A stretch of 64,000 nucleotides of DNA from SHZL01 sp031362985 (GTDB taxonomy: Bacteria; Pseudomonadota; Gammaproteobacteria; Xanthomonadales; SZUA-36), in the NCBI GenBank assembly GCA_031362985.1, contig JANLTO010000179.1, positions 10,831 through 74,830 of the forward strand. The letters run 5' to 3'. Shown piece after piece: positions 1 through 8,879 of this stretch. Within the stretch, counting starts at the first letter, position 1; each line of letters begins with the position of its first letter. A program made the position numbers and the translations under genes. The notes beneath the pieces were generated by a model. It searched no databases, was not told the DNA's origin, and was given only the letters and a program-made list of their open reading frames with translations.

Positions 1-1
1 A

Positions 2-325
2 CACCGCGACAACGGCTGCCTGTGGGTGCAGCCCGGCGGGCACACAAGCCCTCTGCGCAGTACGTATGAATACGATCATGCGACACAGCATGGCGAATTG
101 CGCAAGGTGGGGGACCTGCCCTGGCCAGGAGATGCAGACGCGTTGCCAGTCGAGGTTCCTGCCGGCAGCCTGGTCATATTCCATGATCACATGCCGCATT
201 ACAGTTCGCAGAACCGTTCCGACCAGTCGCGCCATGCATTCACAATGCATTTTGCCGATTCCCGCTCCAGCTGGTCAGACAGGAACTGGCTTCAGCGCCG
301 GCGCCTCAAGCCATTCGTGGCGTGA
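2..325 (+). CDS. Phytanoyl-CoA dioxygenase (PhyH) family protein, C-terminal part
   Basis: The reading frame is open from the left edge, so the N-terminal part lies outside the window; about 107 residues remain. What is left matches the C-terminal core of Fe(II)/2-oxoglutarate-dependent PhyH oxygenases. It begins DNGCLWVQPGGH and continues with PAGSLVIFHDHMPH, which carries the likely distal iron-binding His, and then NRSDQSRHAFTMHF, with the Arg expected to bind 2-oxoglutarate. The family hydroxylates small molecules or acyl chains; the substrate cannot be told here. The stop codon overlaps the 3' end of the convergent BtuF-like gene by about 20 bp. Confidence 0.8.
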   Translation, partial: HRDNGCLWVQPGGHTSPLRSTYEYDHATQHGELRKVGDLPWPGDADALPVEVPAGSLVIFHDHMPHYSSQNRSDQSRHAFTMHFADSRSSWSDRNWLQRRRLKPFVA

Positions 326-1130
326 TTCGATTTTGAAAACTTCCAGGCCAGGCAGTGATGATTTTCCGCAATTCTGTCAGTCCGTCGGTTAACGCGGCCG
401 GCCCGGGCTGAAGAATCACTGAAGATTTGATTTCGAACACTTGCCGGTCACGTATTGCCGGAATGGAGTCCCAGCCAGACCTAAGGCACACTTTGTCCGG
501 GCGGAATTTCTTGCCGCACCATGAGCCGATGATGATATCCGGTGCGCGCCTTGCGACCTCCAGCGGGTCAGCAACAATGCGGTTTTTCCCCAGCGACTCG
601 ATCGCATTTTCCGGAAAGCATTCACGCCCACCAGCCAGCTCAATCAATTCTGAAACCCAGCGAATTCCGCTAATGATGGGATCGTCCCATTCTTCGAAAT
701 ACACCATCGGCCGGGCTTCCACGGGTGGCAGGGCGGCACGCAGCAGTTCGGCGTTTCCCTCCCAGTCCTGGACCCAGGTAAGGGCTTTCCCACCGGCACC
801 CACCAGCGCTCCCAGTTGCACGATCATGTTGAGAATCTGCCGGATTGAACGGTGATTGAACACATGCACTTCAATGCCATGACGAATCAGTTGTGCGGCA
901 ATATCTGCCTGCAAGTCAGAAAAGCCCAGCACCAGGTCAGGCTGAAGGTTCAGGATGCGATCGATTTTCGCCGAAGTAAATGCCGACACTTTGGGTTTTT
1001 CGCGCCGCGCCTGCGGCGGGCGTACGGTAAATCCGGAAATGCCCACGATCCGGTCTTGCTCTCCCAGCAGATACAGGGTCTCGGTGGTTTCTTCCGTGAG
1101 GCAGATGATGCGTTGGGGAAAATAAGGCAC
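306..1130 (-). CDS. BtuF-like cobalamin/siderophore ABC substrate-binding protein without signal peptide
   Basis: This 274-residue protein has the type III periplasmic binding-protein fold seen in BtuF. It opens with RIICLTEETTETLYLLGEQDRIVGISGF, followed by the LNLQPDLVLGFSDLQADIAAQL stretch that is typical of vitamin B12 and Fe-siderophore binding proteins. The sequence starts directly in the mature domain (MPYFPQRIICL) and has no signal peptide, so it may act in the cytoplasm or use an unusual start. It begins one base after the DUF885 stop codon and is therefore probably co-transcribed with that peptidase. No permease or ATPase gene lies nearby. The B12 assignment is by family resemblance only. 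Confidence 0.7.
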   Translation of the reverse strand: MPYFPQRIICLTEETTETLYLLGEQDRIVGISGFTVRPPQARREKPKVSAFTSAKIDRILNLQPDLVLGFSDLQADIAAQLIRHGIEVHVFNHRSIRQILNMIVQLGALVGAGGKALTWVQDWEGNAELLRAALPPVEARPMVYFEEWDDPIISGIRWVSELIELAGGRECFPENAIESLGKNRIVADPLEVARRAPDIIIGSWCGKKFRPDKVCLRSGWDSIPAIRDRQVFEIKSSVILQPGPAALTDGLTELRKIITAWPGSFQNRITPRMA

Positions 1131-1131
1131 C

Positions 1132-2946
1132 TTATTGTTTTTGCCCGGCTACCCAACGGTGCACATTTGCTTCCAGCACGTTCAGCGGCACCGCGCCTGC
1201 ACCCAGCACCGTGTCGTGGAACGCGCGAACGTCGAATTGCGCGCCCAGTTCATGCTCCGCATAGGCACGAAGTTCTTTGAACTTGAGTTCGCCAATCTTG
1301 TAGGCCAGCGCCTGTCCCGGCCATACGATGTAACGGTCAATTTCAACAATGATGTCGTGTTCCTGCTTGCCCGCATTTTCCTTGAAATAATCTATCGCCT
1401 GCTGCCGTGACCAGCCCATGTAGTGCATGCCGGTATCCACTACCAGGCGCACTGCGCGCCACATTTCATAAGTGAGTTGACCGAAGTGGGAATACGGGTC
1501 CTGGTAAAAACCCAATGCGCTGCCCAGGCTTTCGGCATACAGTCCCCAGCCTTCGACGAATGCCGTGTAGGAGGATTCCTGGCGAAACCACGGAACGTTT
1601 TCCAATTCCTGTGCCAGTGAGATCTGCAAGTGATGGCCGGGCACTGCTTCGTGCAAGGTCAGTGCTTCCATCTCCCAGCGGGGTCTCGTGTTGAGCGCAT
1701 AGGTGTTGACAAAATAATAGCCGGGCCTGCCCGCCTTGAGGGAACCGTCCTGGTAGTAGGCCGTGGTTTGTGACTGCTCCGCATAGGAGGGCACGGGAAT
1801 TACGCCATACGGTGTGCGCGGCAATACCCCGAACAGGCGCGTCAAGCCCGGATCAGCCCGCTTGGCGATATCGCGATATTCCCGGATCAGGTCTTCCGCC
1901 GTGGTGAAATAAAATTGCGGATCCGTGCGCAGGAACACAAGAAAATCCGCAAAGCGGCCCGCAAAACCGGTTTGCGCAATGACCTCCTCCATTTCCGCGC
2001 GTATGCGCGCGACTTCGCGCAATCCTATTTCATGAATCTGCTGCGGCGTCAGGTCGGTCGTGGTTCGCATGTTCACGTTATAGGCATACCAGGACTCGCC
2101 ATCGGGTAAGTCCCGGGCCGCTATGGACTCCCGCGCAGACGGCAGATATTCATTTACTGTAAAAGCGAGTAAGCGCTCATATGCCGGCACGATCTGCTGG
2201 CTGTATACACTTTCGGCTCTTTCGCGCAGCGCCTCCTGCTGCCAGGAGTCCACGCCAGCGGGAATATTCGCGAACCCCGTGAGCAAAGGACTGGTGGCAG
2301 GATCATCCACCAGTTGATTGCGAATCTGCTGCGGCACGTCTCTTAGCGTGATGCGCGGCGGCGTAACGCCTGCTTTGATGCCCTCACGCATCAGTGCAAT
2401 GGATTGGTCGATGGACAGAGGCAAAGCCTCGAGGCGGGAGACCTGGTCTTGCAATTGCTCCACCGAGGCATTGGGCATCATGGCGAGGATGGCCGCCGGG
2501 TCTTGCTGCGGGCCGTTCATTTGGCTCATCCGCAGCAGTTCCTGCGGGAATGCCTGGCCCTGCACCGTGGTTTGCATCTGGTCCAGCAGCAGGTCGTAAT
2601 TGAGCTGGTTGGAACTCGACAGCGTAGTGCGATCAATAGACTGCAGCAAGGCCAGCCCTTCCCTTTCGGCCTGTTTACGCTGTGCTATAGCGGCGGGAGA
2701 CTCATCCGTCCAGCGCCCTTGCCCGCGAGGATCACCTATTTGGGTAGCCAATTCCGGGCGGTCCAGTAGTACCTGGTTGCGCGCGATCTCGATGTAACGC
2801 TCAAAACGCTTCGTATCATCCAGTGCATACGGCTTGGTCGTGAGTTGCTGCACTTCCGTGGCAAGAGCCAGCAACTCTTCCTGATACCCTGCTGCTGCAC
2901 TGCCAGAAAACAGCAAAAGCCACAACAATGTAAACAAATTCTTCAT
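1132..2946 (-). CDS. Exported DUF885 family metallopeptidase-like protein
   Basis: This 604-residue protein starts with a clear signal peptide (MKNLFTLLWLLLFSGSAAA), so it is exported, probably to the periplasm. Residues 432-439 read HEAVPGHH, the zinc-site-like motif of the DUF885 family, and a downstream EGWGLYAESL segment supplies likely further ligands. DUF885 proteins are predicted zinc carboxypeptidases; the substrate is unknown. A GGTGGA ribosome site six bases before the ATG supports the start. The AT-rich 89 bp upstream probably holds its promoter. The BtuF-like gene follows one base downstream. A paralog lies at 46202-48046. Confidence 0.8.
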   Translation of the reverse strand: MKNLFTLLWLLLFSGSAAAGYQEELLALATEVQQLTTKPYALDDTKRFERYIEIARNQVLLDRPELATQIGDPRGQGRWTDESPAAIAQRKQAEREGLALLQSIDRTTLSSSNQLNYDLLLDQMQTTVQGQAFPQELLRMSQMNGPQQDPAAILAMMPNASVEQLQDQVSRLEALPLSIDQSIALMREGIKAGVTPPRITLRDVPQQIRNQLVDDPATSPLLTGFANIPAGVDSWQQEALRERAESVYSQQIVPAYERLLAFTVNEYLPSARESIAARDLPDGESWYAYNVNMRTTTDLTPQQIHEIGLREVARIRAEMEEVIAQTGFAGRFADFLVFLRTDPQFYFTTAEDLIREYRDIAKRADPGLTRLFGVLPRTPYGVIPVPSYAEQSQTTAYYQDGSLKAGRPGYYFVNTYALNTRPRWEMEALTLHEAVPGHHLQISLAQELENVPWFRQESSYTAFVEGWGLYAESLGSALGFYQDPYSHFGQLTYEMWRAVRLVVDTGMHYMGWSRQQAIDYFKENAGKQEHDIIVEIDRYIVWPGQALAYKIGELKFKELRAYAEHELGAQFDVRAFHDTVLGAGAVPLNVLEANVHRWVAGQKQ

Positions 2947-3035
2947 CAGTTATCCACCCTAACTATTTAATAATTAACAGTATTACTCAGTGCATAATAT
3001 ACGTAATACATTATGAGTATCATAATTCGCGTATT
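2947..3035 (-). promoter_or_regulatory. AT-rich upstream region of the DUF885 gene
   Basis: This 89-bp gap is strikingly A+T rich compared with its surroundings and lies between the adenosine deaminase stop and the DUF885 start. It contains TATTAT-like and TAATAA-like stretches on the minus strand and a weak CATAAT/ATTATG inverted pair. A promoter for the DUF885-btuF-like pair is likely, but I cannot assign -35 and -10 boxes with certainty. Confidence 0.35.
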
Positions 3036-4079
3036 TCAAATTGTGTATTTATTTTTTTCTAATAATTTCCGTTGTTTGCTCGCTCGTAATGCATTTTTCC
3101 CGGCATCATCCAGAAAGGCCATGTCAAGGCCGTTGATCTGTGCTGCGCGTATCATCTGCCCGTTCAAGCCGGCGGCAGGAGCAGCGCGGTTGAACTCATG
3201 TGGCAAATCAATACCGCTGATGCCGGGATCATCCGTATTGAGGTTCATTTTCACGCCGTGCTGCAGAATCTGCCTTGCCGGGTGACTGGCCAGGTCTTTT
3301 ACGCTGCTGGTCTGAACATTCGACGTCAAACAGACCTCCAGTCCGATTCCTTTGGCAGCAAGGTAATCCATCAGGCGCGGGTCTTCGACGGACCGAATGC
3401 CGTGCCCGATCCGCTCGGCACCGAGGTCCTTGATTGCTGACCAAACACTGAGGGGACCGTCCGCTTCCCCGGCGTGCACGGTAATTCTTAGCCCCGCCGC
3501 CCGCGCTCGCTGGAAGTGCGGCACAAACAACGCAGGCGGGAAACGTTTTTCATCTCCAGCCAGGTCCAGTGCAATCAAGCCCTCACGATGAGCCAGCAAG
3601 GCATCCAGCTCTGCTGAGCATACCTCGGGTCCGTAGGTGCGGCTGAGTATGCCGATGAGGTTGGTAGTGACTCCACTGGCCTCTGCACCCGCCCGGGCAC
3701 CATCGATAACAGCTTCCACCACCTCAACGGGGTCCAGTTGGTGCGCCTGGCTCATGAACCACGGACTGAAGCGCAACTCGATATAGTCTATGCCTTCCTG
3801 CAACGCGTCCTCGACGTTTTCGCGGGCAATGCGCTGACACGCATTTGCATCGGCCAGCACGTCCGTCAGGTAACGGAACTTGTCGAGGAACTCCATAAGT
3901 CCGGACTCTGCACCCATTACCTGTACATGTGGCCGGAGCTCATCGACAGTGTGCGCAGGCAGCGTAATGCCATGCTGATCCGCGAGTTCAAGGATAGTCT
4001 TGATGCGCAAACTGCCGTCGAGGTGACGATGCAGATCGCACAGTGGCAAGCTGGGATCGATTTGGGAAGTGTCAGACAT
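3036..4079 (-). CDS. add: Adenosine deaminase
   Basis: This 347-residue cytoplasmic enzyme hydrolyses adenosine or deoxyadenosine to inosine in purine salvage. The metal-dependent amidohydrolase signatures are all present: H17 and H19 in LHRHLDGSL, VHAGEAD (201-207), RIGHGI around residue 225, TSNVQT near 253, and NTDDPGISG at 281-289. The start was taken at the ATG giving MSDTSQ, because the 15 extra residues of the longest frame have no counterpart in the family. The gene is divergent from the glutaredoxin gene across 98 bp. Related adenine deaminases share these motifs, so substrate choice is not fully certain. Confidence 0.88.
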   Translation of the reverse strand: MSDTSQIDPSLPLCDLHRHLDGSLRIKTILELADQHGITLPAHTVDELRPHVQVMGAESGLMEFLDKFRYLTDVLADANACQRIARENVEDALQEGIDYIELRFSPWFMSQAHQLDPVEVVEAVIDGARAGAEASGVTTNLIGILSRTYGPEVCSAELDALLAHREGLIALDLAGDEKRFPPALFVPHFQRARAAGLRITVHAGEADGPLSVWSAIKDLGAERIGHGIRSVEDPRLMDYLAAKGIGLEVCLTSNVQTSSVKDLASHPARQILQHGVKMNLNTDDPGISGIDLPHEFNRAAPAAGLNGQMIRAAQINGLDMAFLDDAGKNALRASKQRKLLEKNKYTI

Positions 4080-4177
4080 GTGGGGCTGATTCTGGTGACA
4101 CATGGGAAACAAGTCAAACAACACATATACTCTGATTCCATTTCACTTGACCAGCACGGTCAGATCACGGGCATCAG

Positions 4178-4621
4178 ATGAGCGAAAACGATTCGGCCTT
4201 GACCCAGGCCACAGCAGACAACGCGCAGGAAAGCGCAGAGGCTTTTGTACACAGGTTCATTTCTGACCCAAAGCAACCACTGGTGCTGTTTGGCGTGGAT
4301 TATTGCGAATTCACCTGGGCGGCACGCAAGCTGCTCGAAGCCCTGGAAGTAAAATACGAACTGATTGACCTTGGCGCTGAAGAATTCCAGGCCAACCACA
4401 GGAGTCGGGAAATCAGGATCGTATTGCAGACTCTGACCGGCTCACCAACCACGCCACAAATATTCGTTTCCGGCGAGTCAGTGGGAGGTGCAACCGACCT
4501 TTTTGACGAATACAAACAAGGCAGTTTTCAGAAAATGCTGCAGTCCGCCGGTTTGCAGTTCACCAGTCCACCGGGGCTGGACCCCTACAGCCTGCTACCC
4601 CATATGCACTGCCCCATTTAA
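4178..4621 (+). CDS. Glutaredoxin-like protein with single active-site cysteine
   Basis: The protein has 147 residues. After about 33 polar residues it contains a glutaredoxin fold: PLVLFGVDYCEFTWAARKLLE, then TTPQIF with the cis-proline at 93, then the GGATDLFDEY glutathione-binding stretch. The active site reads C43-E-F-T, so the second cysteine of dithiol glutaredoxins is missing, and it is not the CGFS of Grx4-type proteins either. It may use a monothiol mechanism with glutathione. The C-terminal 25 residues, rich in Pro and ending HMHCPI, fall outside the fold. It is transcribed away from add. Confidence 0.78.
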   Translation: MSENDSALTQATADNAQESAEAFVHRFISDPKQPLVLFGVDYCEFTWAARKLLEALEVKYELIDLGAEEFQANHRSREIRIVLQTLTGSPTTPQIFVSGESVGGATDLFDEYKQGSFQKMLQSAGLQFTSPPGLDPYSLLPHMHCPI

Positions 4622-4677
4622 CCCTAGTGCCGGGGGGGCAGAACTGTCCCGGGTGCTGCACTACCCTGCTTGATGAA

Positions 4678-5688
4678 TCATTCAAGTAAATTCATTTGCC
4701 ACAGGTCCTTGCGTTCCATTTGCAAGAAGGGTTGCATGGCCAGGAGTCCGGTCTTGCCAATGCTCTTTTCAAGGTAATGCAACTCTTCAAATTTTTCATG
4801 GGTGCGGTCACCCGCTGGAATCTCAAGACCATTTTCACGCATCAGCAGCAGCCCTTTGGCGCGTACCGCAAGTTCCGTGTAGATACGCAGGTAACAGAGC
4901 ATATCCGCCACAACCGGCCCTTCAAACTTGTTGCGCAGGTCGTCAAGAAACATGCCGATTTTGCTGCTGGAAAAACTGCCGCTGTTGATTTGCTCCAGCA
5001 ACTCCGTGTCTGCATCAAAGTCCAGTTCCAGCCAGGAATGCATGACACGTGCGCTGCGATGAAAAACGAACCAAAGCAATGGCGGAAGTAGCAGCAGAGT
5101 CCCCAGTGTCGCCATTATTGGCGAGCCCGGGAAATGGTTGAATACGGAGTGCAGCACTGCCGCGACCAGCAGGCCGGGCAAGTACAGCAAGGGGTTGATC
5201 TTCATGCTGCGCTCGGTCAGGGTTTGCGCCATCACGCCAAAAATGGCAGTCACGCCTCCATGCATGATGGCCGTGCCGAATCCGCGCACGATCCAGACAC
5301 CCATGTGCATTGAACTGCCAGAGTACAGGTAGTAGAGATTTTCAACCAAGGCAAAACCGGTCCCTACGGCGAAACCCAGGATCGCAGAATCCACCAGGAA
5401 GCCGATGCGATTGGTGCGGAAAAGATAAACCATCACCAGGCCTTTGAGCGTTTCTTCCGCCAATGGAGATACATAACGGGAGAATTCAAGGAAGCTCAAG
5501 CCGCTACGCTCGATCAGGTAGCCGTTCACGAAATAGCCGGCCCCGGCCATCAACCCGCCCAGCGCCATGACCCAAAGCACAAGTCGTAAATGCACCAGTT
5601 TGTAACTGTCCAGGTAAACCAGCAGCGCGAGGAAAAAAATCACTGGTAATAGCCCGACCGGTGCACGGACCAGAAATTCAATCAACAC
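4678..5688 (-). CDS. PrsW family intramembrane metalloprotease
   Basis: The protein has 336 residues with about seven or eight membrane segments in the first 210. The PrsW (PF13367) catalytic motifs are visible: E78-E79-x-x-K82 in PLAEETLKGL, E116-N117 in GFALVEN, H143 in IMHGGVTA, and H180 with NH at 184-185. The family belongs to the CPBP-related glutamic/metal membrane proteases; in Bacillus PrsW cleaves an anti-sigma factor, and the target here is unknown. The soluble C-terminal 120 residues are acidic and helical and may bind a partner. The gene stands alone, convergent with the glutaredoxin-like gene. Confidence 0.82.
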   Translation of the reverse strand: MLIEFLVRAPVGLLPVIFFLALLVYLDSYKLVHLRLVLWVMALGGLMAGAGYFVNGYLIERSGLSFLEFSRYVSPLAEETLKGLVMVYLFRTNRIGFLVDSAILGFAVGTGFALVENLYYLYSGSSMHMGVWIVRGFGTAIMHGGVTAIFGVMAQTLTERSMKINPLLYLPGLLVAAVLHSVFNHFPGSPIMATLGTLLLLPPLLWFVFHRSARVMHSWLELDFDADTELLEQINSGSFSSSKIGMFLDDLRNKFEGPVVADMLCYLRIYTELAVRAKGLLLMRENGLEIPAGDRTHEKFEELHYLEKSIGKTGLLAMQPFLQMERKDLWQMNLLE

Positions 5689-5760
5689 AAACAGTCCTTT
5701 GTAAACATTTCCTTGGAACCCGGGCTGGGAAAGCCACCGGCATCACGTGTATGCAAAACA

Positions 5761-8694
5761 TCAAAGTATTTTAAGCGAAAGCATGATCTCATCGTCAGCC
5801 TTCTCCCAGTCGATAAAGCCTCGCGCAAGGCCCACGGAGAGTGTCATGGGTTGCCGGTGCGCCACGGTAAAGCGGAAGTCGATCTGAAAGCCCAGAGTGC
5901 TGTAGGTTTCGCGGTGATCGCTGTCAGAAATATCGGTAAACATCACGCCGGCGAAAAACGCAGGCCTGGCCGAACTGAGGAAAAAGCTGGGCAGGCCCAA
6001 CTCGGCAAACCGGAGTGGTGGAAGATTCCATTCCAGCATAGACCTGGCGAAGTCCTGCGCGTACAACTGGTCAATCTCGAAACCAGGGAAGCTCTGATAT
6101 TCCCTGTACCGCTTGATTTCCCCGTCGTCTACATAGTTATTGCCAAAAGCGCCGAAATACCAGTTTGCCAGCGTATTGCTGCGATTGCCGCCAGATAGTC
6201 CGGCCTCGTTATACAACCACACCGAGGAATGTTTCCACGGCAGGGCAAATCCAAAATCAAAACCACCGCGGATTTTTGGAAACAGATTACCGTTCGCGTG
6301 ATCCATGTAGCCCACCAGGTTCCACCCGTAACCCTTCTCGTGGTCAACTGCGCCCAGCGATTCCTCCATATTCTTGAAATTCAGTTCTGCTGTTGCGGAA
6401 AGCAGTTTGGTAAATTCAGCTTCTACGTTCTGGTTTCCCGGCAAGGTGTTCAGTCCTGTGTAATAAGCGGTTTCCACGTCCAGATTCAATGTACGGGATC
6501 CATCGTGAATCAGCGGGTTCATATAGCCGGCAATAAACGCATCACCTTTCCTGGCTCTTTCGGTGGGCCCAAAGAGATCATAAAAATCGGCGAAGTTGTG
6601 CCAATACTGGAATCGCCAGTCGAGCGTTGTGTATTCGACATTAGCATGCAATCTCTGCGAACTTTCCAGTGACGTACCAACGCTGTAGGACACATCCGCC
6701 TTAAGGGTATTGAACATCATTGGGTCTTCCCAGTTGAAAGCCCAACCCACAGCTACCGAGCCCAGGTAACCTTCAATGACCGGATATCCCGATGCATATT
6801 CGAGTTCACGACCGGGGTGATACTCTCCTTTTTGCGGATTGAGTGCATCAAGATCGATATCTGCCGGTGACCCCACACCCCAATCCATGACCACCGGGTA
6901 CTTCTTGACGATTTCATTTCCCAGGAAATTTGTTGCACTGAGGTCCTTGAGCAGTATCGGATCAATTCGCGTCGGCAGCAGGCCTTGCCCGGTATACTCA
7001 AAAACGATTAATGACCCATCTTCCATGGGGATGGGCAGGAAGAAACCGGTTTCAGCATTGCTCACAGCCTCGATTTCACCGGTGGCGATTTCGTAGCGGA
7101 AAATGTTCGACACACCGGTGTAGTAGGAACTTCCGAACAGATACTTCCCGTCCGGAGAAAATACAAAACCCTCGGGTACTGCCCGGCCAAAATCGAACTG
7201 CCCAAACGGCTTAAAGTTCTCATTGAGCAGGTCCCCGGTATGGAACAGGCGCAAAAACTGGTCGCCGTTGATTTCTTCCACGGTCGCAGACATCAAAGTG
7301 CCATCAGGCGACAGATCAAGGTCGGTCAAAACCTCTCCATAAGGCCAGGTATGGACCTCCTCCCAGTCATCGTATGGCGGCAGGATCCGCACCAGGGAAA
7401 CATAACCGTTTTCATTGCGCACACCCCAAATCGACTGGTCCACGCGATTAAATGCCAGGTCGCCGATGCGCGCATCCCGCAGCAACATCTTCGCCTTGCC
7501 GTCGCGCAGGTCGACGGACATCAGGTCACGTTTCTTGTTGTTGTCCGATGTGTAGAACACAACCTGATTCTGATCATCGTATGCGGTAGAGGTTACTTTG
7601 TATTTCATCGGCCCCTTGATATCAACCACACGCTCGATGCTGCCATCGGCAAGTGACATGACGCCTATGTGGGCGACCACCCCTGGGTAATAGAATCCAC
7701 CAATAAGCGTATTGGATTTTGTATCTACAAAGGAACGCGAAACGGAACCCAGCGCCTGCTGTACCAGGGGTTGCTTGGATGTTAGCGCGACTTTTCTCAC
7801 TGCATCCAGGTTGGCTTGCTGGAATTCCTGCTCAAATTCGATCCAGTCGTTCCAGGCGTCTTCGAGCGACTTGCCAAACACATGTTCAAACTGGGCTGAG
7901 TAGTACCGCTTACTGCCTTCCTCACGTCTGAGCCATTCGATCACTTTTCCCGGAGAATAGGTGTAGGCGAGGTAACTGAAAAAACGGGTGCCATAAAAAT
8001 AGGCATTGGATTCAGTCTGGAAATCAACCGCGGTTCCTTCAGCAACAAGACCCAGGTTGCTATAAGGCGTTTGACCATCCCGTACCATGGCGCGGAACTT
8101 CATTTCATCATAAGCACCCTGAGCACGGCCCAGGCCCCCGGACATCCAAGTTTCCAGGAACACCGCGCTACCTTCGAAATACCAGCGCGGCGCAACATTC
8201 CTGGGAGTAGCCATGAAATGATAGAACAAGGATTCCGGATGCTCGCCGGTCACTTGGGGTTTGCCGCCCAGGAAGCGCCGCCATTTCCGGTCCGCTGTGT
8301 TGGATACGTCACCGGTGGCGACATGCACCAGCTCATGGTTCATAAGTTGGTAAATCCGTTCCACGGCAGGAAATGTTTCAAAACTGTGCTTGAGCGGCGC
8401 CACATCAACCCACAAAAGATTTCTGGGTGAGGACATGGCAGCTGCATTGCCATAGTCCATGAAATCTTGCAGCATCAGGGTCACTTTTTCATAAGGTGTC
8501 CAGTCAAAAATATTTCGCTGGAATTCAAGGGAATTTTGAAAACTGCGGGTCGCATGCGGGACCAGGTAAGTCGTCATCGGATCAAAGTAGAGCAACCGAA
8601 GATCCTCGGTTTCCTGCTCGTCCATCCAGAACGAATCGGCATCGACCCGGGAACTGAAAAAAACAATTATCAACAGGAAAAACCATTTCGGCAT
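5761..8694 (-). CDS. Exported HELVH metalloprotease-like protein with beta-propeller and C-terminal beta-barrel
   Basis: This 977-residue protein begins MPKWFFLLIIVFFSS, a good signal peptide; the longest frame adds 35 polar residues that do not look coding, so the later ATG was chosen. Residues 120-124 are HELVH, and WYFEGSAVFLE about 55 residues on supplies the third-ligand glutamate of a gluzincin site. The middle third carries TolB/WD40-like propeller repeats, for example SPDGTLMSATV and SPDGKYLFGSS. The last 300 residues alternate polar and aromatic residues in strands and end LSLKIL, as in outer-membrane barrels of the surface-antigen type. This suggests a surface-displayed or barrel-anchored peptidase. 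The substrate is unknown. Confidence 0.72.
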   Translation of the reverse strand: MPKWFFLLIIVFFSSRVDADSFWMDEQETEDLRLLYFDPMTTYLVPHATRSFQNSLEFQRNIFDWTPYEKVTLMLQDFMDYGNAAAMSSPRNLLWVDVAPLKHSFETFPAVERIYQLMNHELVHVATGDVSNTADRKWRRFLGGKPQVTGEHPESLFYHFMATPRNVAPRWYFEGSAVFLETWMSGGLGRAQGAYDEMKFRAMVRDGQTPYSNLGLVAEGTAVDFQTESNAYFYGTRFFSYLAYTYSPGKVIEWLRREEGSKRYYSAQFEHVFGKSLEDAWNDWIEFEQEFQQANLDAVRKVALTSKQPLVQQALGSVSRSFVDTKSNTLIGGFYYPGVVAHIGVMSLADGSIERVVDIKGPMKYKVTSTAYDDQNQVVFYTSDNNKKRDLMSVDLRDGKAKMLLRDARIGDLAFNRVDQSIWGVRNENGYVSLVRILPPYDDWEEVHTWPYGEVLTDLDLSPDGTLMSATVEEINGDQFLRLFHTGDLLNENFKPFGQFDFGRAVPEGFVFSPDGKYLFGSSYYTGVSNIFRYEIATGEIEAVSNAETGFFLPIPMEDGSLIVFEYTGQGLLPTRIDPILLKDLSATNFLGNEIVKKYPVVMDWGVGSPADIDLDALNPQKGEYHPGRELEYASGYPVIEGYLGSVAVGWAFNWEDPMMFNTLKADVSYSVGTSLESSQRLHANVEYTTLDWRFQYWHNFADFYDLFGPTERARKGDAFIAGYMNPLIHDGSRTLNLDVETAYYTGLNTLPGNQNVEAEFTKLLSATAELNFKNMEESLGAVDHEKGYGWNLVGYMDHANGNLFPKIRGGFDFGFALPWKHSSVWLYNEAGLSGGNRSNTLANWYFGAFGNNYVDDGEIKRYREYQSFPGFEIDQLYAQDFARSMLEWNLPPLRFAELGLPSFFLSSARPAFFAGVMFTDISDSDHRETYSTLGFQIDFRFTVAHRQPMTLSVGLARGFIDWEKADDEIMLSLKIL

Positions 8695-8797
8695 AGTCGC
8701 CAACCCCTTAGAAGCTGCATGACGTGGCCATTTTATTCGATTCCAGCGGGCAATGTCCGTGTTTTCGGAGCACCAGCGGCGGGAAATACAGTCGCCC

Positions 8798-8828
8798 AAA
8801 GAAAACCGCCGGCTTGAGGCCGGCGGCG
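8798..8828 (-). terminator. Rho-independent terminator of the ADK-repeat gene
   Basis: A perfect 8-bp G+C stem (CCGCCGGC with GCCGGCGG) around a five-base loop is followed on the minus strand by TTTTCTTT. It lies about 50 bp downstream of the ADK-repeat stop codon. The other side of the stem carries CGTTTT, so weak activity in the opposite direction is possible. Confidence 0.8.
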
Positions 8829-8879
8829 TTTTAGTACTATGCGAGTCGATCTGGAAGCAAACTCAACTTCCAACCACTT

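Noticed and set aside
4622..4677. Possible terminator between the glutaredoxin-like and PrsW genes (AGTGC...GCACT-like pairing around G- and C-runs)
   Set aside because: The pairing is broken and no T-run follows.
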